From an uncultured Spirochaetales bacterium (GTDB lineage Bacteria > Spirochaetota > Spirochaetia > Sphaerochaetales > Sphaerochaetaceae), in the NCBI GenBank assembly GCA_949295505.1, contig CASFLH010000007.1:1-54466 (forward strand): 54,466 nucleotides of DNA, written 5' to 3'. Below, piece after piece: positions 17,776-25,397 of the stretch. The translations under genes and the position numbers were made by a program. Below the pieces are notes generated by a model. The model worked only from the letters and a program-made list of their open reading frames with translations. It searched no databases and was not told the origin of the DNA. Every line of letters begins with the position of its first letter. Position 1 is the first letter of the stretch.

Positions 17776-18276
17776 ATGAAAATAGCATTAGTTGTATATA
17801 GCCTGACAGGGCATACTTATGAGATGGCTGAGGAGATTGTTAATGGTATTGCCGGAACCGGAGCTGAAGCCAGGATTTACAACATCAAGGATGTCGATGT
17901 CGATAAGGATTTCATTGATTCCTCATCAGGCCTGATCATAGGTACCCCCACGTATATGGCAGGCTGTGTATGGCAGATAAGGAAATGGCTTGAGGAGGAC
18001 TCGAAGTCTTTCAGTCTTGCCGGTAAGCTCGGGGGAGCCTTTGCGACGGCTCACTATGCGCAAGGGGGACAGGATACGGCTATCATGGACATTCTGGGAC
18101 AGCTTCTCGTCAAAGGCATGCTCGTCTATTCCGGTGGAGGCGCGTTCGGTCTTCCGATAATCCATCACGGACCTGTCGCTCTTGACAAGGAGGAAGATCA
18201 TTATGAGCGGAGCCGCGAGATGTTCCGCATCTATGGATCCCGGTTTGCCTCGGAATGCCTGAAGCTGTTCTCCTGA
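17776..18276 (+). CDS. Flavodoxin-fold protein (NAD(P)H:quinone oxidoreductase/WrbA-like)
   Basis: A 166-residue single-domain flavoprotein. N-terminal MKIALVVYSLTGHTYEMAE is the FMN phosphate-binding loop of flavodoxins; GLIIGTPTYMAGCVWQIRKWLE is the WrbA-like second FMN loop, and GGAFATAHYAQGGQDTAIMDIL the third. An electron-transfer or quinone-reducing role is likely, with substrate unknown. An open frame begins upstream at 17716, but the ATG at 17776 starts the fold exactly. It has no ribosome-binding site and is 6 bases after a TACAAT box, so the transcript is probably leaderless. Confidence 0.85.
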   Translation: MKIALVVYSLTGHTYEMAEEIVNGIAGTGAEARIYNIKDVDVDKDFIDSSSGLIIGTPTYMAGCVWQIRKWLEEDSKSFSLAGKLGGAFATAHYAQGGQDTAIMDILGQLLVKGMLVYSGGGAFGLPIIHHGPVALDKEEDHYERSREMFRIYGSRFASECLKLFS

Positions 18277-18334
18277 TTGCAGGGGCTATGCAAAATCCTC
18301 TCTCTTCATGATAATGATAATAATGATGTAGCTT

Positions 18335-19036
18335 ATGAAGATCCTCTGCATTTCCGATGCGACAGATACTCTGATTTACTCGACGGTTGCCCCTGATCTT
18401 TACAGGGATGTTGATTTTGTCATCTCTGCAGGCGATCTTCCGCTCAGATACTATGATTACATCCAGACCATGCTTAGAAAGGATGTCTGGTATGTATATG
18501 GCAACCATAATCTCGAGGAGTTCGGCCGGATGATGAAGGGTGCTTCCCGGGACGAGATGATCCGGCGTGCGGTCAGTGAAAGTCCGCATGCGCTTCCGGT
18601 ATTCGGTGGCCAGTTCGTTGACGGGAAATGCATCTATGACAGCCAGCATGACCTTATCATCATGGGGCTTGGGGGCTCGATGCTCTATAACTACGGAGAC
18701 AGCCAGTATACGGAGAAGCAGATGCAATGGCGCATCAACAGGCTCATACCACGGCTGATGTACAACAAGAAACGCTATGGACGTGCTCTTGATATCCTCA
18801 TAACGCACGCACCCCCAAGGGGGATGGGCGATGGTGAGGATCTGTGTCATAAAGGCTTTGAATGCTTCTTGCAGTTCATGGAGAAATTCAAGCCCCGCTA
18901 CCTGCTTCATGGGCATGTTCATCTAGATGATATCAATGCTCCGAGGGTCTCGGAATTCTGTGATACGAAGGTAATCAATATCTACAAGAACTACATCCTT
19001 GAGGATGATGCACTGGGAAAGAGTTATGGCAATTGA
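18335..19036 (+). CDS. Calcineurin-like metallophosphoesterase with altered first metal motif
   Basis: A 233-residue phosphoesterase-fold protein. Metal-site motifs in order: ISDATD at residues 6-11, where the usual D-x-H is D-x-T; SAGDLP; YGNHN; LITHAPPRG; and LLHGHVH. Loss of the first His is a property I recall in a spirochaetal subfamily, but it could change metal use. Substrate unknown. It overlaps the next gene by 11 bp, so the two are translated together. No clear ribosome-binding site; the upstream AT-rich repeat (GATAATAATGATG) may hold the -10 box. Confidence 0.8.
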   Translation: MKILCISDATDTLIYSTVAPDLYRDVDFVISAGDLPLRYYDYIQTMLRKDVWYVYGNHNLEEFGRMMKGASRDEMIRRAVSESPHALPVFGGQFVDGKCIYDSQHDLIIMGLGGSMLYNYGDSQYTEKQMQWRINRLIPRLMYNKKRYGRALDILITHAPPRGMGDGEDLCHKGFECFLQFMEKFKPRYLLHGHVHLDDINAPRVSEFCDTKVINIYKNYILEDDALGKSYGN

Positions 19037-19931
19037 ATCCACAGCAGTTGAAGATTTTACAAGAGCGAAACGTAAAGCGAAGTTCCAGGGTCTCCTGTCT
19101 GCATTGACATGGAAGAACAATGATCTCATGTCCCTTTATGAAGTCACATCCATCATCAAGCCTAAGTCAGAGACATACCTCGGGATGCGCACGATTCCCG
19201 TTTCCAAGATAATCGGCAGCGAGGGGCGTTATCATGATTTCTCTTCCGCGTTCCTTCCCAAGCGCGAGATGCTGAAAAGCAGGTGGTGCAGCATCGACAG
19301 CGCTCTTATCAATGATGTCATACTTCCCCCGATTTCCGTCTATGGTCTCGGTGGTTATTACTTTGTAAGAGATGGCAATCACCGTGTATCGGTCGCGAAG
19401 ACACAGGGTGTTGAGTACATCGATGCGGAGGTCGTGGAGCTTGATACGGAAATCCCGATTCATCCCGGCATGTCGATGAAGGAGCTCAAGGATAAAGTAG
19501 TTGACTACGAGCGGAACATGTTCATCGCCCAGTATAAGCCGTCATACCTTCCGATGGGTGATATCGTATTCAATACACCTGGATCTTACCCGGAGATGGT
19601 CAATCATATACTTGTCCACAAGTATTACATAAACCAGGATATCAATCATGAGATCACTTTTGAGGAAGCCGCAAAGAGCTGGTATAAGAATGTCTATTCC
19701 CCGATTGTCCAGGAAATCAGGGCAGAGCATCTTCTGGCGGCATTCCCTGGCCAGACTGAAGGCGATATGTACATGTGGCTGGTAAGGCGATGGGATGAGT
19801 ATAAGCGGCAGGATGGGACAATCAGCGCGGCAGAGGCTGTACGCAAGGCGGGGAAGGAGAGAGGGAAAGATATCTTCCACCGCCTCGAACGTTATCTTGC
19901 CTATTATTTCAGCAAGCTCTCAAAGGCCTAA
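19026..19931 (+). CDS. ParB/sulfiredoxin-like protein of unknown function
   Basis: A 301-residue soluble protein. YFVRDGNHRVSVAKTQGVEYIDAEVVEL (split here by position: about residues 113-140) resembles the nucleotide-binding core GxHR of ParB/Srx-type domains. The C-terminal ~100 residues are helical and charged. No signal peptide or membrane segments. The start at 19026 (GGGAAAGAG upstream) lies inside the end of the phosphoesterase gene, suggesting a functional pair, perhaps in nucleotide or DNA-related metabolism. Its 3' end overlaps the convergent flavodoxin-fold gene by 12 bp. Function not known to me. Confidence 0.7.
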   Translation: MAIESTAVEDFTRAKRKAKFQGLLSALTWKNNDLMSLYEVTSIIKPKSETYLGMRTIPVSKIIGSEGRYHDFSSAFLPKREMLKSRWCSIDSALINDVILPPISVYGLGGYYFVRDGNHRVSVAKTQGVEYIDAEVVELDTEIPIHPGMSMKELKDKVVDYERNMFIAQYKPSYLPMGDIVFNTPGSYPEMVNHILVHKYYINQDINHEITFEEAAKSWYKNVYSPIVQEIRAEHLLAAFPGQTEGDMYMWLVRRWDEYKRQDGTISAAEAVRKAGKERGKDIFHRLERYLAYYFSKLSKA

Positions 19932-20471
19932 ATCCGGCAGGGATATCATCTCTGACAGACGTTCGGCAATGGCATCTATCATATCTGACGGACGCTGCGG
20001 CATTATCTCATTCTCAAGATGAATGTATGGCTCATATGGTACGGGATAAAGCTGCATCATCTCTGCCCATCTGTACAGTCCGGAAACGGCTCTCAGTCCA
20101 TCTTCTTCGTCGACTGTTGTTGATGAGAAAGCATAGAATTTCCTTCCTTTCAGGGCTTCCCGCAGATAAAGATTCCAGGTTGAATCAAGAAAGGCCTTCA
20201 TCTCTGCTGTCGGCATGCCGAAGCGTGATGGTGTGCCCAGGATTATGATATCTGCCGATTGCAGCTTCTCCGGGGTGGCTTCTGGAAGCGATGTGATCTC
20301 CTCATAGTATTCAATCGCTTCTGTCTTCTCGTTCGCTGCGAGATGCAGGTCGGTATCTGAGACTCCGTATATACGGGAATCGATGCCTCTGGCCTTCAAT
20401 TTCTCGGCAAAAGTGTCCGCAATGAGATAAAGATTGCCGGAAATGGAGTGGATTATGATATTAGCTCGCAT
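19920..20471 (-). CDS. Flavodoxin family protein (WrbA/NAD(P)H dehydrogenase-like)
   Basis: A 183-residue FMN-binding-fold protein. The N-terminus NIIIHSISGNLYLIADTF is a phosphate loop of the T/S-x-T-G-N type (SISGN), IIILGTPSRFGMPTAEMKAFLD is the WrbA-like loop, and KFYAFSSTTV the third FMN segment. Likely a quinone reductase or flavin-dependent redox protein. AAGGAGGA precedes the ATG, and a minus-strand promoter is visible at 20489-20519. It is a second, divergent paralogue of the 17776 gene nearby. Confidence 0.83.
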   Translation of the reverse strand: MRANIIIHSISGNLYLIADTFAEKLKARGIDSRIYGVSDTDLHLAANEKTEAIEYYEEITSLPEATPEKLQSADIIILGTPSRFGMPTAEMKAFLDSTWNLYLREALKGRKFYAFSSTTVDEEDGLRAVSGLYRWAEMMQLYPVPYEPYIHLENEIMPQRPSDMIDAIAERLSEMISLPDLGL

Positions 20472-20488
20472 AGCTCCTCCTTATATGG

Positions 20489-20519
20489 ATTATACGCTTA
20501 AAGAGGAGCTTCCGGTCAA
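20489..20519 (-). promoter_or_regulatory. Sigma70-type promoter of the flavodoxin-fold gene
   Basis: On the minus strand TTGACC (20514-20519) and a perfect TATAAT (20489-20494) are separated by 19 bases. The -35 abuts the stop codon of the upstream oxidoreductase gene. Confidence 0.55.
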
Positions 20520-20521
20520 AA

Positions 20522-21691
20522 TCATTTCACAGATGCGCTGCCAAGCGTCATCGTGCCCGCCTGGCTTTCCGTGCTTATTGTCTTGCTGAAGAACTTCGGC
20601 ATGGCTGAGACAAGACCTTCTCTGGAATACACAGGGCAATCCCTGCCAAGCGGAAGCAAAGAAGGCTTTCCTTCCGCTGCGGAGAGATAGAATGCATCGA
20701 TGAATTGAGTAGCTTTCCTGCCATCATCCGATGTCGCATCTGGTGCGCTGTCGCTTTCCACGGCATCGACAAAGCGCGAGACAGCGGCATCGTGTCCTTC
20801 CTTGGCGGAATCAGGAATGCTGTCGAATATCCTCTGCAGTCTTTCCTCTTCCTCCCTGTCCTCTTCAGGATATCCGTTCGGTTGTGGCCTTTTCACGTGA
20901 AGCGACCATGATGGAATCGTGAAGGCAGCCTTCTCGCACTGGAACCGGAATCCCTGATACTCATCCATATCAACAAGGGAGACGGAGAAGGAAGCAATTG
21001 CGCCATCCTGGAATCTCATGATCGCCATACCTTCATCCTCGGTTTCGCTGTTCGTATGCTTCCTGTTATCCATTATCGCGGTGAGTGTTTCCGGCAGCCC
21101 TCCCATGAACCAGAGAAGCATGTCAACCTGATGTACTCCCTGGCTTGTAAGCGTGCCGCCACCTTCGCTCTCCCATGTGCCTCTCCAATACAGGTTGTGG
21201 TAATTACTGCCTCTGAACCAGTGTGATGTCACATCAACGGAGAGAATGCGGCCGAAATAACCTTCATCAAGCATCTTCTTGGCTTTCTGTATCTGGCTGT
21301 AGTAACGGTTCTGGAAGACAAGCCCCAGCTTCCTGCCGCTTTTCCTCTCCGCCTCGATCATCTCATCCTCTTCTTCCAGGGATACAGCCATCGGCTTCTC
21401 GAGGAGAACATGCTTGCCATGCAGAAGAAAGGCAATCGTCACTTCCTTGTGCAGGGCAGGTGGGAGCGCGATCGATACGATGTCGATATCACTGCGGTCG
21501 AGAAGCGTGTGCCAGTCATCTGTTATCGTAATATCTGCTTTACGCTCCGGCATCAGGGTATCCACTATATCCTGGCATCTGGATACAGTACGGCTGCAGA
21601 GTGCCTTTATGCAGCATCTGCTGTCCCTCATGAAAGCCTCAGCATGTGTCCTCCCGATTGATCCGGTTCCTATTATCGCAATACCGTGCAT
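20522..21691 (-). CDS. Gfo/Idh/MocA family oxidoreductase
   Basis: Predicted NAD(P)-dependent sugar or inositol-type dehydrogenase, 389 residues, cytoplasmic. The N-terminal Rossmann motif is IAIIGTGSIGRTHAEAF and the family motif LLEKPMAVS with catalytic-site Lys is near residue 99. NLYWRGTWESEGGGTLTSQG and HQVDMLLWFMGGLPETL mark the C-terminal domain. AGGAGGAAAC precedes the ATG. It lies 8 bp after the orphan ABC ATPase gene on the same strand, so they form a two-gene operon. Substrate cannot be told from sequence. Confidence 0.88.
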   Translation of the reverse strand: MHGIAIIGTGSIGRTHAEAFMRDSRCCIKALCSRTVSRCQDIVDTLMPERKADITITDDWHTLLDRSDIDIVSIALPPALHKEVTIAFLLHGKHVLLEKPMAVSLEEEDEMIEAERKSGRKLGLVFQNRYYSQIQKAKKMLDEGYFGRILSVDVTSHWFRGSNYHNLYWRGTWESEGGGTLTSQGVHQVDMLLWFMGGLPETLTAIMDNRKHTNSETEDEGMAIMRFQDGAIASFSVSLVDMDEYQGFRFQCEKAAFTIPSWSLHVKRPQPNGYPEEDREEEERLQRIFDSIPDSAKEGHDAAVSRFVDAVESDSAPDATSDDGRKATQFIDAFYLSAAEGKPSLLPLGRDCPVYSREGLVSAMPKFFSKTISTESQAGTMTLGSASVK

Positions 21692-21699
21692 GTTTCCTC

Positions 21700-22476
21700 C
21701 TAACAGAATGCCGTATATATCCCATCTGCCTGTGCTACGTGCACAGGCCGGGAGTAGAGTTCGGAGAGAATATCCTCTCTCAGTGTTTCCTTCTTGCTTC
21801 CCTCCATGACTATCTTCCCGTCTTTCATCAGAACGATCCTGTCTATGGCTGGTATGATCTCCGAAAGCTCATGTGTGACCATCACGAGAGTCCTGTTTTC
21901 CGTGGCGTATCCAGAGATCGTATTCCTTAAATCTGCACGGGAAGGGAAGTCCAGTCCCGCCGTCGCTTCATCCAGAAGCAGCACTGTGGGGTTTGTGATG
22001 GCGGCTCTTGCGAGCAGGACACGGCGCATCTCTCCTGTGGAGAGCGTGTTCATCGTCCGGTCTTTCTTTTCAAGCATCGAGACTTTTCGCAGTTCATCAT
22101 CCGCCCTTTCCCAGTCCTCTGGGTCTATTTCATGGTGAAAATCGAATCCCAGCGATGCATGCAGGCCGGAGGCAACGATTTCCCTTGCTGTATATGTCGT
22201 GCGGAAGAATTCATCCTGTCCGGGAGAAACATGCCCGATTTTCTTCCTGAGCTCAGATACAATCCAGCGCTCCTCTCCGAAAAGCGAAGATCTGTATCTG
22301 TCGGTTGCAAGCGGATAGGTCCGTCTGTCTATCACATCGACAAGGGTTGACTTGCCAGCCCCGTTAGGTCCTATAATCGCTATGCGTTCACCGATCTCTG
22401 CCTTGATTGAGACGTCGGAAAGGATGTATTTGCCATCCCGTCGGACGTCTGCGTGGCTGATACTGAAAGCTTCCAT
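21700..22476 (-). CDS. Stand-alone ABC transporter ATPase
   Basis: A single ATP-binding subunit of 258 residues: Walker A GPNGAGKSTLVD (about residue 36), signature STGEMRRVLLARA, Walker B TVLLLDEATAGLDFPSRA and switch His VMVTHELSE. The signature is STGEM rather than LSGGQ, as in YlmA/ModF-like stand-alone ATPases. No permease or binding protein is near. I place the start at the ATG at 22476 rather than the upstream alternative start at 22494. It is exactly 6 bases behind TATCAT, with TTGGAC 17 bases further up, and no ribosome-binding site, so it appears leaderless. Confidence 0.85.
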   Translation of the reverse strand: MEAFSISHADVRRDGKYILSDVSIKAEIGERIAIIGPNGAGKSTLVDVIDRRTYPLATDRYRSSLFGEERWIVSELRKKIGHVSPGQDEFFRTTYTAREIVASGLHASLGFDFHHEIDPEDWERADDELRKVSMLEKKDRTMNTLSTGEMRRVLLARAAITNPTVLLLDEATAGLDFPSRADLRNTISGYATENRTLVMVTHELSEIIPAIDRIVLMKDGKIVMEGSKKETLREDILSELYSRPVHVAQADGIYTAFC

Positions 22477-22482
22477 GTCCTG

Positions 22483-22511
22483 ATGATAATCCAAATGCCT
22501 TTCCTGTCCAA
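22483..22511 (-). promoter_or_regulatory. Leaderless promoter of the ABC ATPase-oxidoreductase operon
   Basis: Minus strand: TTGGAC (22506-22511), 17 bases, TATCAT (22483-22488), 6 bases, ATG. The start of transcription would fall on or next to the A of the start codon. Confidence 0.6.
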
Positions 22512-22552
22512 TATTGGTGTTCTGTGAATGCTCTGTTAAGTAGTTGTTATAT

Positions 22553-22572
22553 TTTTACTGAATTTTACTAAA
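22553..22572 (+). promoter_or_regulatory. Tandem 10-bp direct repeat upstream of the lacI-phn promoter
   Basis: TTTTACTGAA and TTTTACTAAA lie in tandem, one helical turn apart, ending 3 bases before the -35 box at 22576. Tandem repeats in this place are typical of activator sites such as Pho boxes. Identity of the bound protein is inferred only. Confidence 0.4.
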
Positions 22573-22575
22573 TCA

Positions 22576-22604
22576 TTGACAGACGGTGATGTTAGCTGTC
22601 TAAT
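22576..22604 (+). promoter_or_regulatory. Sigma70 promoter of the lacI-phn-nucleotidase operon
   Basis: TTGACA (22576-22581), 17 bases, TCTAAT (22599-22604; 5 of 6). Transcription would begin near 22611, leaving a leader of only ~9 bases that is mostly the GGAGG site. Confidence 0.75.
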
Positions 22605-22619
22605 ACATGTGGAGGCAGA

Positions 22620-23549
22620 ATGGCTGTTATCAAGGATATCGCCAGAAGCTGCGGGGTAAGCGCGGCTACAGTATCTAGGGTCCTCAACTGCGATCCTACG
22701 CTTTCCGTCACGGATCTTGTCCGTAGCTCTGTTGAGGCAGAGGCTGCAAGACTGGGGTACAAGACCCCACGGCAGCGAAAGGTATCCATGCTTCAGGTAC
22801 AGCTTGTGTTATCTCCGATAGACAAGCCGGGATTCGAAGAACAGCTTCTCTCCCTTCTCAAGCCGATAGCCCGGCTATCAGGTATCCAGCTTTCCCTTTC
22901 CGCTTATGATAAGACGGATGGCATCATCGCACTCGGAGAATTCTCCAGGGAAGAGATCTCTTATTTCCAGAGTGTGTCATCCGCTCTTCTCCTGATCAAT
23001 AATCTTGGTTCTGATTACTCCTACGATTCCATCATGATTGACTACCGCAATGCTGAGAAGCAGGTTATGGATTACTTCCTTTCATCGGGAATAAGGAGAG
23101 TCGGGTATGTCGGCGGGGTATTCCATCGTTCTGCCTCTGTGATAGGTGAGCGCCGTGCCGCGGAGTTCAGGAAGATGCTGGAGGATGAGGGTCTTTTCCA
23201 TAATGAATGGTTTTTCATCGGGGGAATGGATGAAGAGTCCGGCTACAACGATGTGATGAAAATGAAAGATCTTCCCGATGGACTCTTCATTTCCGATCCT
23301 GACACTGCAAGAGGTGTCATAAAGGCGCTTGATGAACGCAAAGAAGACGTGACGCTTGTAACATACAACAACTTCTTCCCCTTTACGCTTGGGCGGGGGT
23401 CTGAGCTGAGAATATTCACCCCGGATGTGTGGCGGACCGCACTGAGGATGATCGCAGAGAAGGCGAAAGGCGAGAGAGAGCAGGGCTTGAGCGTATTCTG
23501 TCCTGCCCGTCTTTCAGAAAATACAGCTTCATTGAAGCGAGGAGTGTAG
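22620..23549 (+). CDS. LacI/GalR family transcriptional regulator
   Basis: A 309-residue regulator. The N-terminal helix-turn-helix is IKDIARSCGVSAATVSRVLN followed by the hinge region, and residues ~60-305 form the ligand-binding domain (IRRVGYVGG and GERRAAEFRKML match GalR/LacI). GTGGAGG precedes the ATG. It is the first gene of an operon: the stop codon is 2 bp from the PhnD-type gene. A LacI protein usually senses a sugar or nucleoside, which is unexpected for a phosphonate-type importer and suggests an organic phosphate or nucleotide ligand. Confidence 0.92.
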   Translation: MAVIKDIARSCGVSAATVSRVLNCDPTLSVTDLVRSSVEAEAARLGYKTPRQRKVSMLQVQLVLSPIDKPGFEEQLLSLLKPIARLSGIQLSLSAYDKTDGIIALGEFSREEISYFQSVSSALLLINNLGSDYSYDSIMIDYRNAEKQVMDYFLSSGIRRVGYVGGVFHRSASVIGERRAAEFRKMLEDEGLFHNEWFFIGGMDEESGYNDVMKMKDLPDGLFISDPDTARGVIKALDERKEDVTLVTYNNFFPFTLGRGSELRIFTPDVWRTALRMIAEKAKGEREQGLSVFCPARLSENTASLKRGV

Positions 23550-23551
23550 AA

Positions 23552-24595
23552 ATGAGAAAGGCTTTACTGGTCTTTGCTGTAGCGCTTATGTCGCTCAGCC
23601 TGTTTGCACAGGGTGGTCATGAGACTGCCGTGTCAGAATCCGGGAACACCGTTATCCGTGATCTTAACATCATGTATGTTCCTTCTCGTGAGCCAAGCGA
23701 GATCATCATGGTTACAGAGCCACTGAAGAATCTCCTGACAACAGAGCTTGCGGGACTTGGATATGATGTCGAGAATGTGAATATCTCCGTAGGCACCAAT
23801 TATGAGGCTGTTGGAATCGCACTCTCTGCGGGAACTGCTGACATAGCGGTCGGAATGCCGGCAAACACATATATCCTTTATGAAGATGGATGTGATGTCA
23901 TTCTTACCGCAACACGCGATGGTCTTTCCGTTGACAGTGACGATCCGAGGGACTGGAATAACAATGAGCCGATCACAGCCAGCCAGAACCAGGCTGTAGG
24001 ATACCGCGCTCTCATCATTGCAGGTCCATCCGCGAAAGGACAGGAACTCACTGCAAAGGTCAATGCAGGGGAAGCACTCACATGGGATGATCTCAATTCC
24101 GCCAACTGGGCTGTCATGAGTTCTACAAGCTCTGCCGGTTATGTCTATCCGACAATCTGGCTCATGAATAATTATGATGGCAAGACAATCGGAGATCTCC
24201 AGCATACAGTTCAGGTAGACTCCTACCCATCAGCATTCGCACGCCTTGCTTCCGGCCAGGTTGATGTGCTCTGCACATTCGCTGATGCGAGAAGGGACTA
24301 TGAGGATGACTGGATGACGACATTCGGCCGCGATTCGGATATCTGGACAGAGACCGATCTTATCGGAGTCACACCTATGATCTACAACGATACAGTATGT
24401 GTCTCCAAGACAAGCAAGACCATCACACCGGAATTCGTAGAAGCTCTGCAGACAGCATTTATGAACCTCAACAAGACGGAAGAGGGTAGGAATGTAATCG
24501 CAATCTATAGCCACACAGGTTATCTCCCGGCTGTTTCCTCTGATTATGACAATGAGAGAGTAGCTCAGGAGATTATGAAGAATTCAGGCGTATGA
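23552..24595 (+). CDS. PhnD-type phosphate/phosphonate/phospho-ester binding protein
   Basis: Periplasmic solute-binding protein, 347 residues. Signal peptide 1-20 ends LSLFA, and the mature protein begins QGGHETA with no lipobox Cys. The mature fold follows PhnD: LNIMYVPSREPSEIIMVTEPLK at the N-terminus, GIALSAGTADIAVGMPANTYIL, and WAVMSSTSSAGYVYPTIWLM, whose SSTSSAG is the type of phosphate-binding turn used in this family. GAGGAG precedes the ATG at 23552; an open frame extends 41 codons upstream inside lacI and is rejected. Exact ligand unknown; no C-P lyase or phosphonatase gene is near. Confidence 0.88.
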   Translation: MRKALLVFAVALMSLSLFAQGGHETAVSESGNTVIRDLNIMYVPSREPSEIIMVTEPLKNLLTTELAGLGYDVENVNISVGTNYEAVGIALSAGTADIAVGMPANTYILYEDGCDVILTATRDGLSVDSDDPRDWNNNEPITASQNQAVGYRALIIAGPSAKGQELTAKVNAGEALTWDDLNSANWAVMSSTSSAGYVYPTIWLMNNYDGKTIGDLQHTVQVDSYPSAFARLASGQVDVLCTFADARRDYEDDWMTTFGRDSDIWTETDLIGVTPMIYNDTVCVSKTSKTITPEFVEALQTAFMNLNKTEEGRNVIAIYSHTGYLPAVSSDYDNERVAQEIMKNSGV

Positions 24596-24603
24596 TCCGG
24601 TTC

Positions 24604-24628
24604 AGGAGAGGGGTTCAGCCCCTCTCCT
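24604..24628 (+). terminator. Hairpin between phnD- and phnC-type genes
   Basis: AGGAGAGGGG and CCCCTCTCCT form a perfect 10-bp stem around TTCAG. No T-run follows, so it more likely stabilises the upstream binding-protein message than fully terminates. Confidence 0.6.
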
Positions 24629-24644
24629 CATCAAATGGTAGAAG

Positions 24645-25397
24645 ATGATAGTTTTCAATGATGTAACCAAGGTATACCCGAATGGGACAGTCGGGCTTAA
24701 AGATGTGGATCTCACCATCTCGGATGGGGAGTTTGTTGCTGTCATAGGGCTTTCTGGTGCAGGAAAATCAACACTCATCAGGGCAATCAACAGGATGCAC
24801 CCGATTACTTCAGGCATGCTCACAGTTGATGGCACGGATGTGATGAAGCTTTCCGGGAAAGGACTCAGAAGGCTCAGAAGAGGCATCGGCATGATCTTCC
24901 AGTCATTCAATCTCGTAACCAGAACGAGTGTGATCCGGAATGTGCTTACCGCATTTGTTCCTGATCTTCCACTCTGGCGACGGGTCCTTGGGATATTCCC
25001 GAAGCGCGCGAAACTGAAAGCACTTGAGGCTCTTGATAAAGTCGGCATCCTGGAGAAAGCCTTTACCAGGGTTGACCAGCTCTCAGGCGGTCAGCAGCAG
25101 AGAGTCGCGCTTGCAAGGACTCTTGCGCAGAATCCATCGATTATCCTTGCTGATGAACCGGTTGCCGCCCTGGATCCTGTGACGGCAAAAGCAGTAATGG
25201 ATGACTTCAGGAATATCAATAAGAACATGGGGATAACTGTCATTATAAATATCCACCATGTCGAGCTCGCTCTTGAATACTGTGACAGAGTGATCGGAGT
25301 GAGAGCTGGGCAGATTGTGTTTGACGGTCCGGCCGATAAGGTTGACAAGACCGTTCTTGCATCAATTTATGGGGACGAGAACTATGAGGCAGTCTGA
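24645..25397 (+). CDS. PhnC-type ABC transporter ATPase
   Basis: ATP-binding subunit of 250 residues. Walker A is GLSGAGKSTLIRA (about residue 32), the Q-loop FQSFNLVTR, signature LSGGQQQRVALARTLAQ and Walker B IILADEPVAALDP. It closely resembles PhnC in length and in the N-terminal VFNDVTKVYPNGTVGLKDV. The ribosome-binding site is weak (TAGAAG), in keeping with lower expression than the binding protein. The end overlaps the first permease gene by 14 bp. Confidence 0.92.
   Translation: MIVFNDVTKVYPNGTVGLKDVDLTISDGEFVAVIGLSGAGKSTLIRAINRMHPITSGMLTVDGTDVMKLSGKGLRRLRRGIGMIFQSFNLVTRTSVIRNVLTAFVPDLPLWRRVLGIFPKRAKLKALEALDKVGILEKAFTRVDQLSGGQQQRVALARTLAQNPSIILADEPVAALDPVTAKAVMDDFRNINKNMGITVIINIHHVELALEYCDRVIGVRAGQIVFDGPADKVDKTVLASIYGDENYEAV

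Noticed and set aside
18310..18334. GATAATGATAATAATGATG repetitive stretch as a CRISPR-like or microsatellite repeat
   Set aside because: It is under 25 bases and irregular, and best explained as an AT-rich promoter or spacer. No CRISPR array exists in the window.
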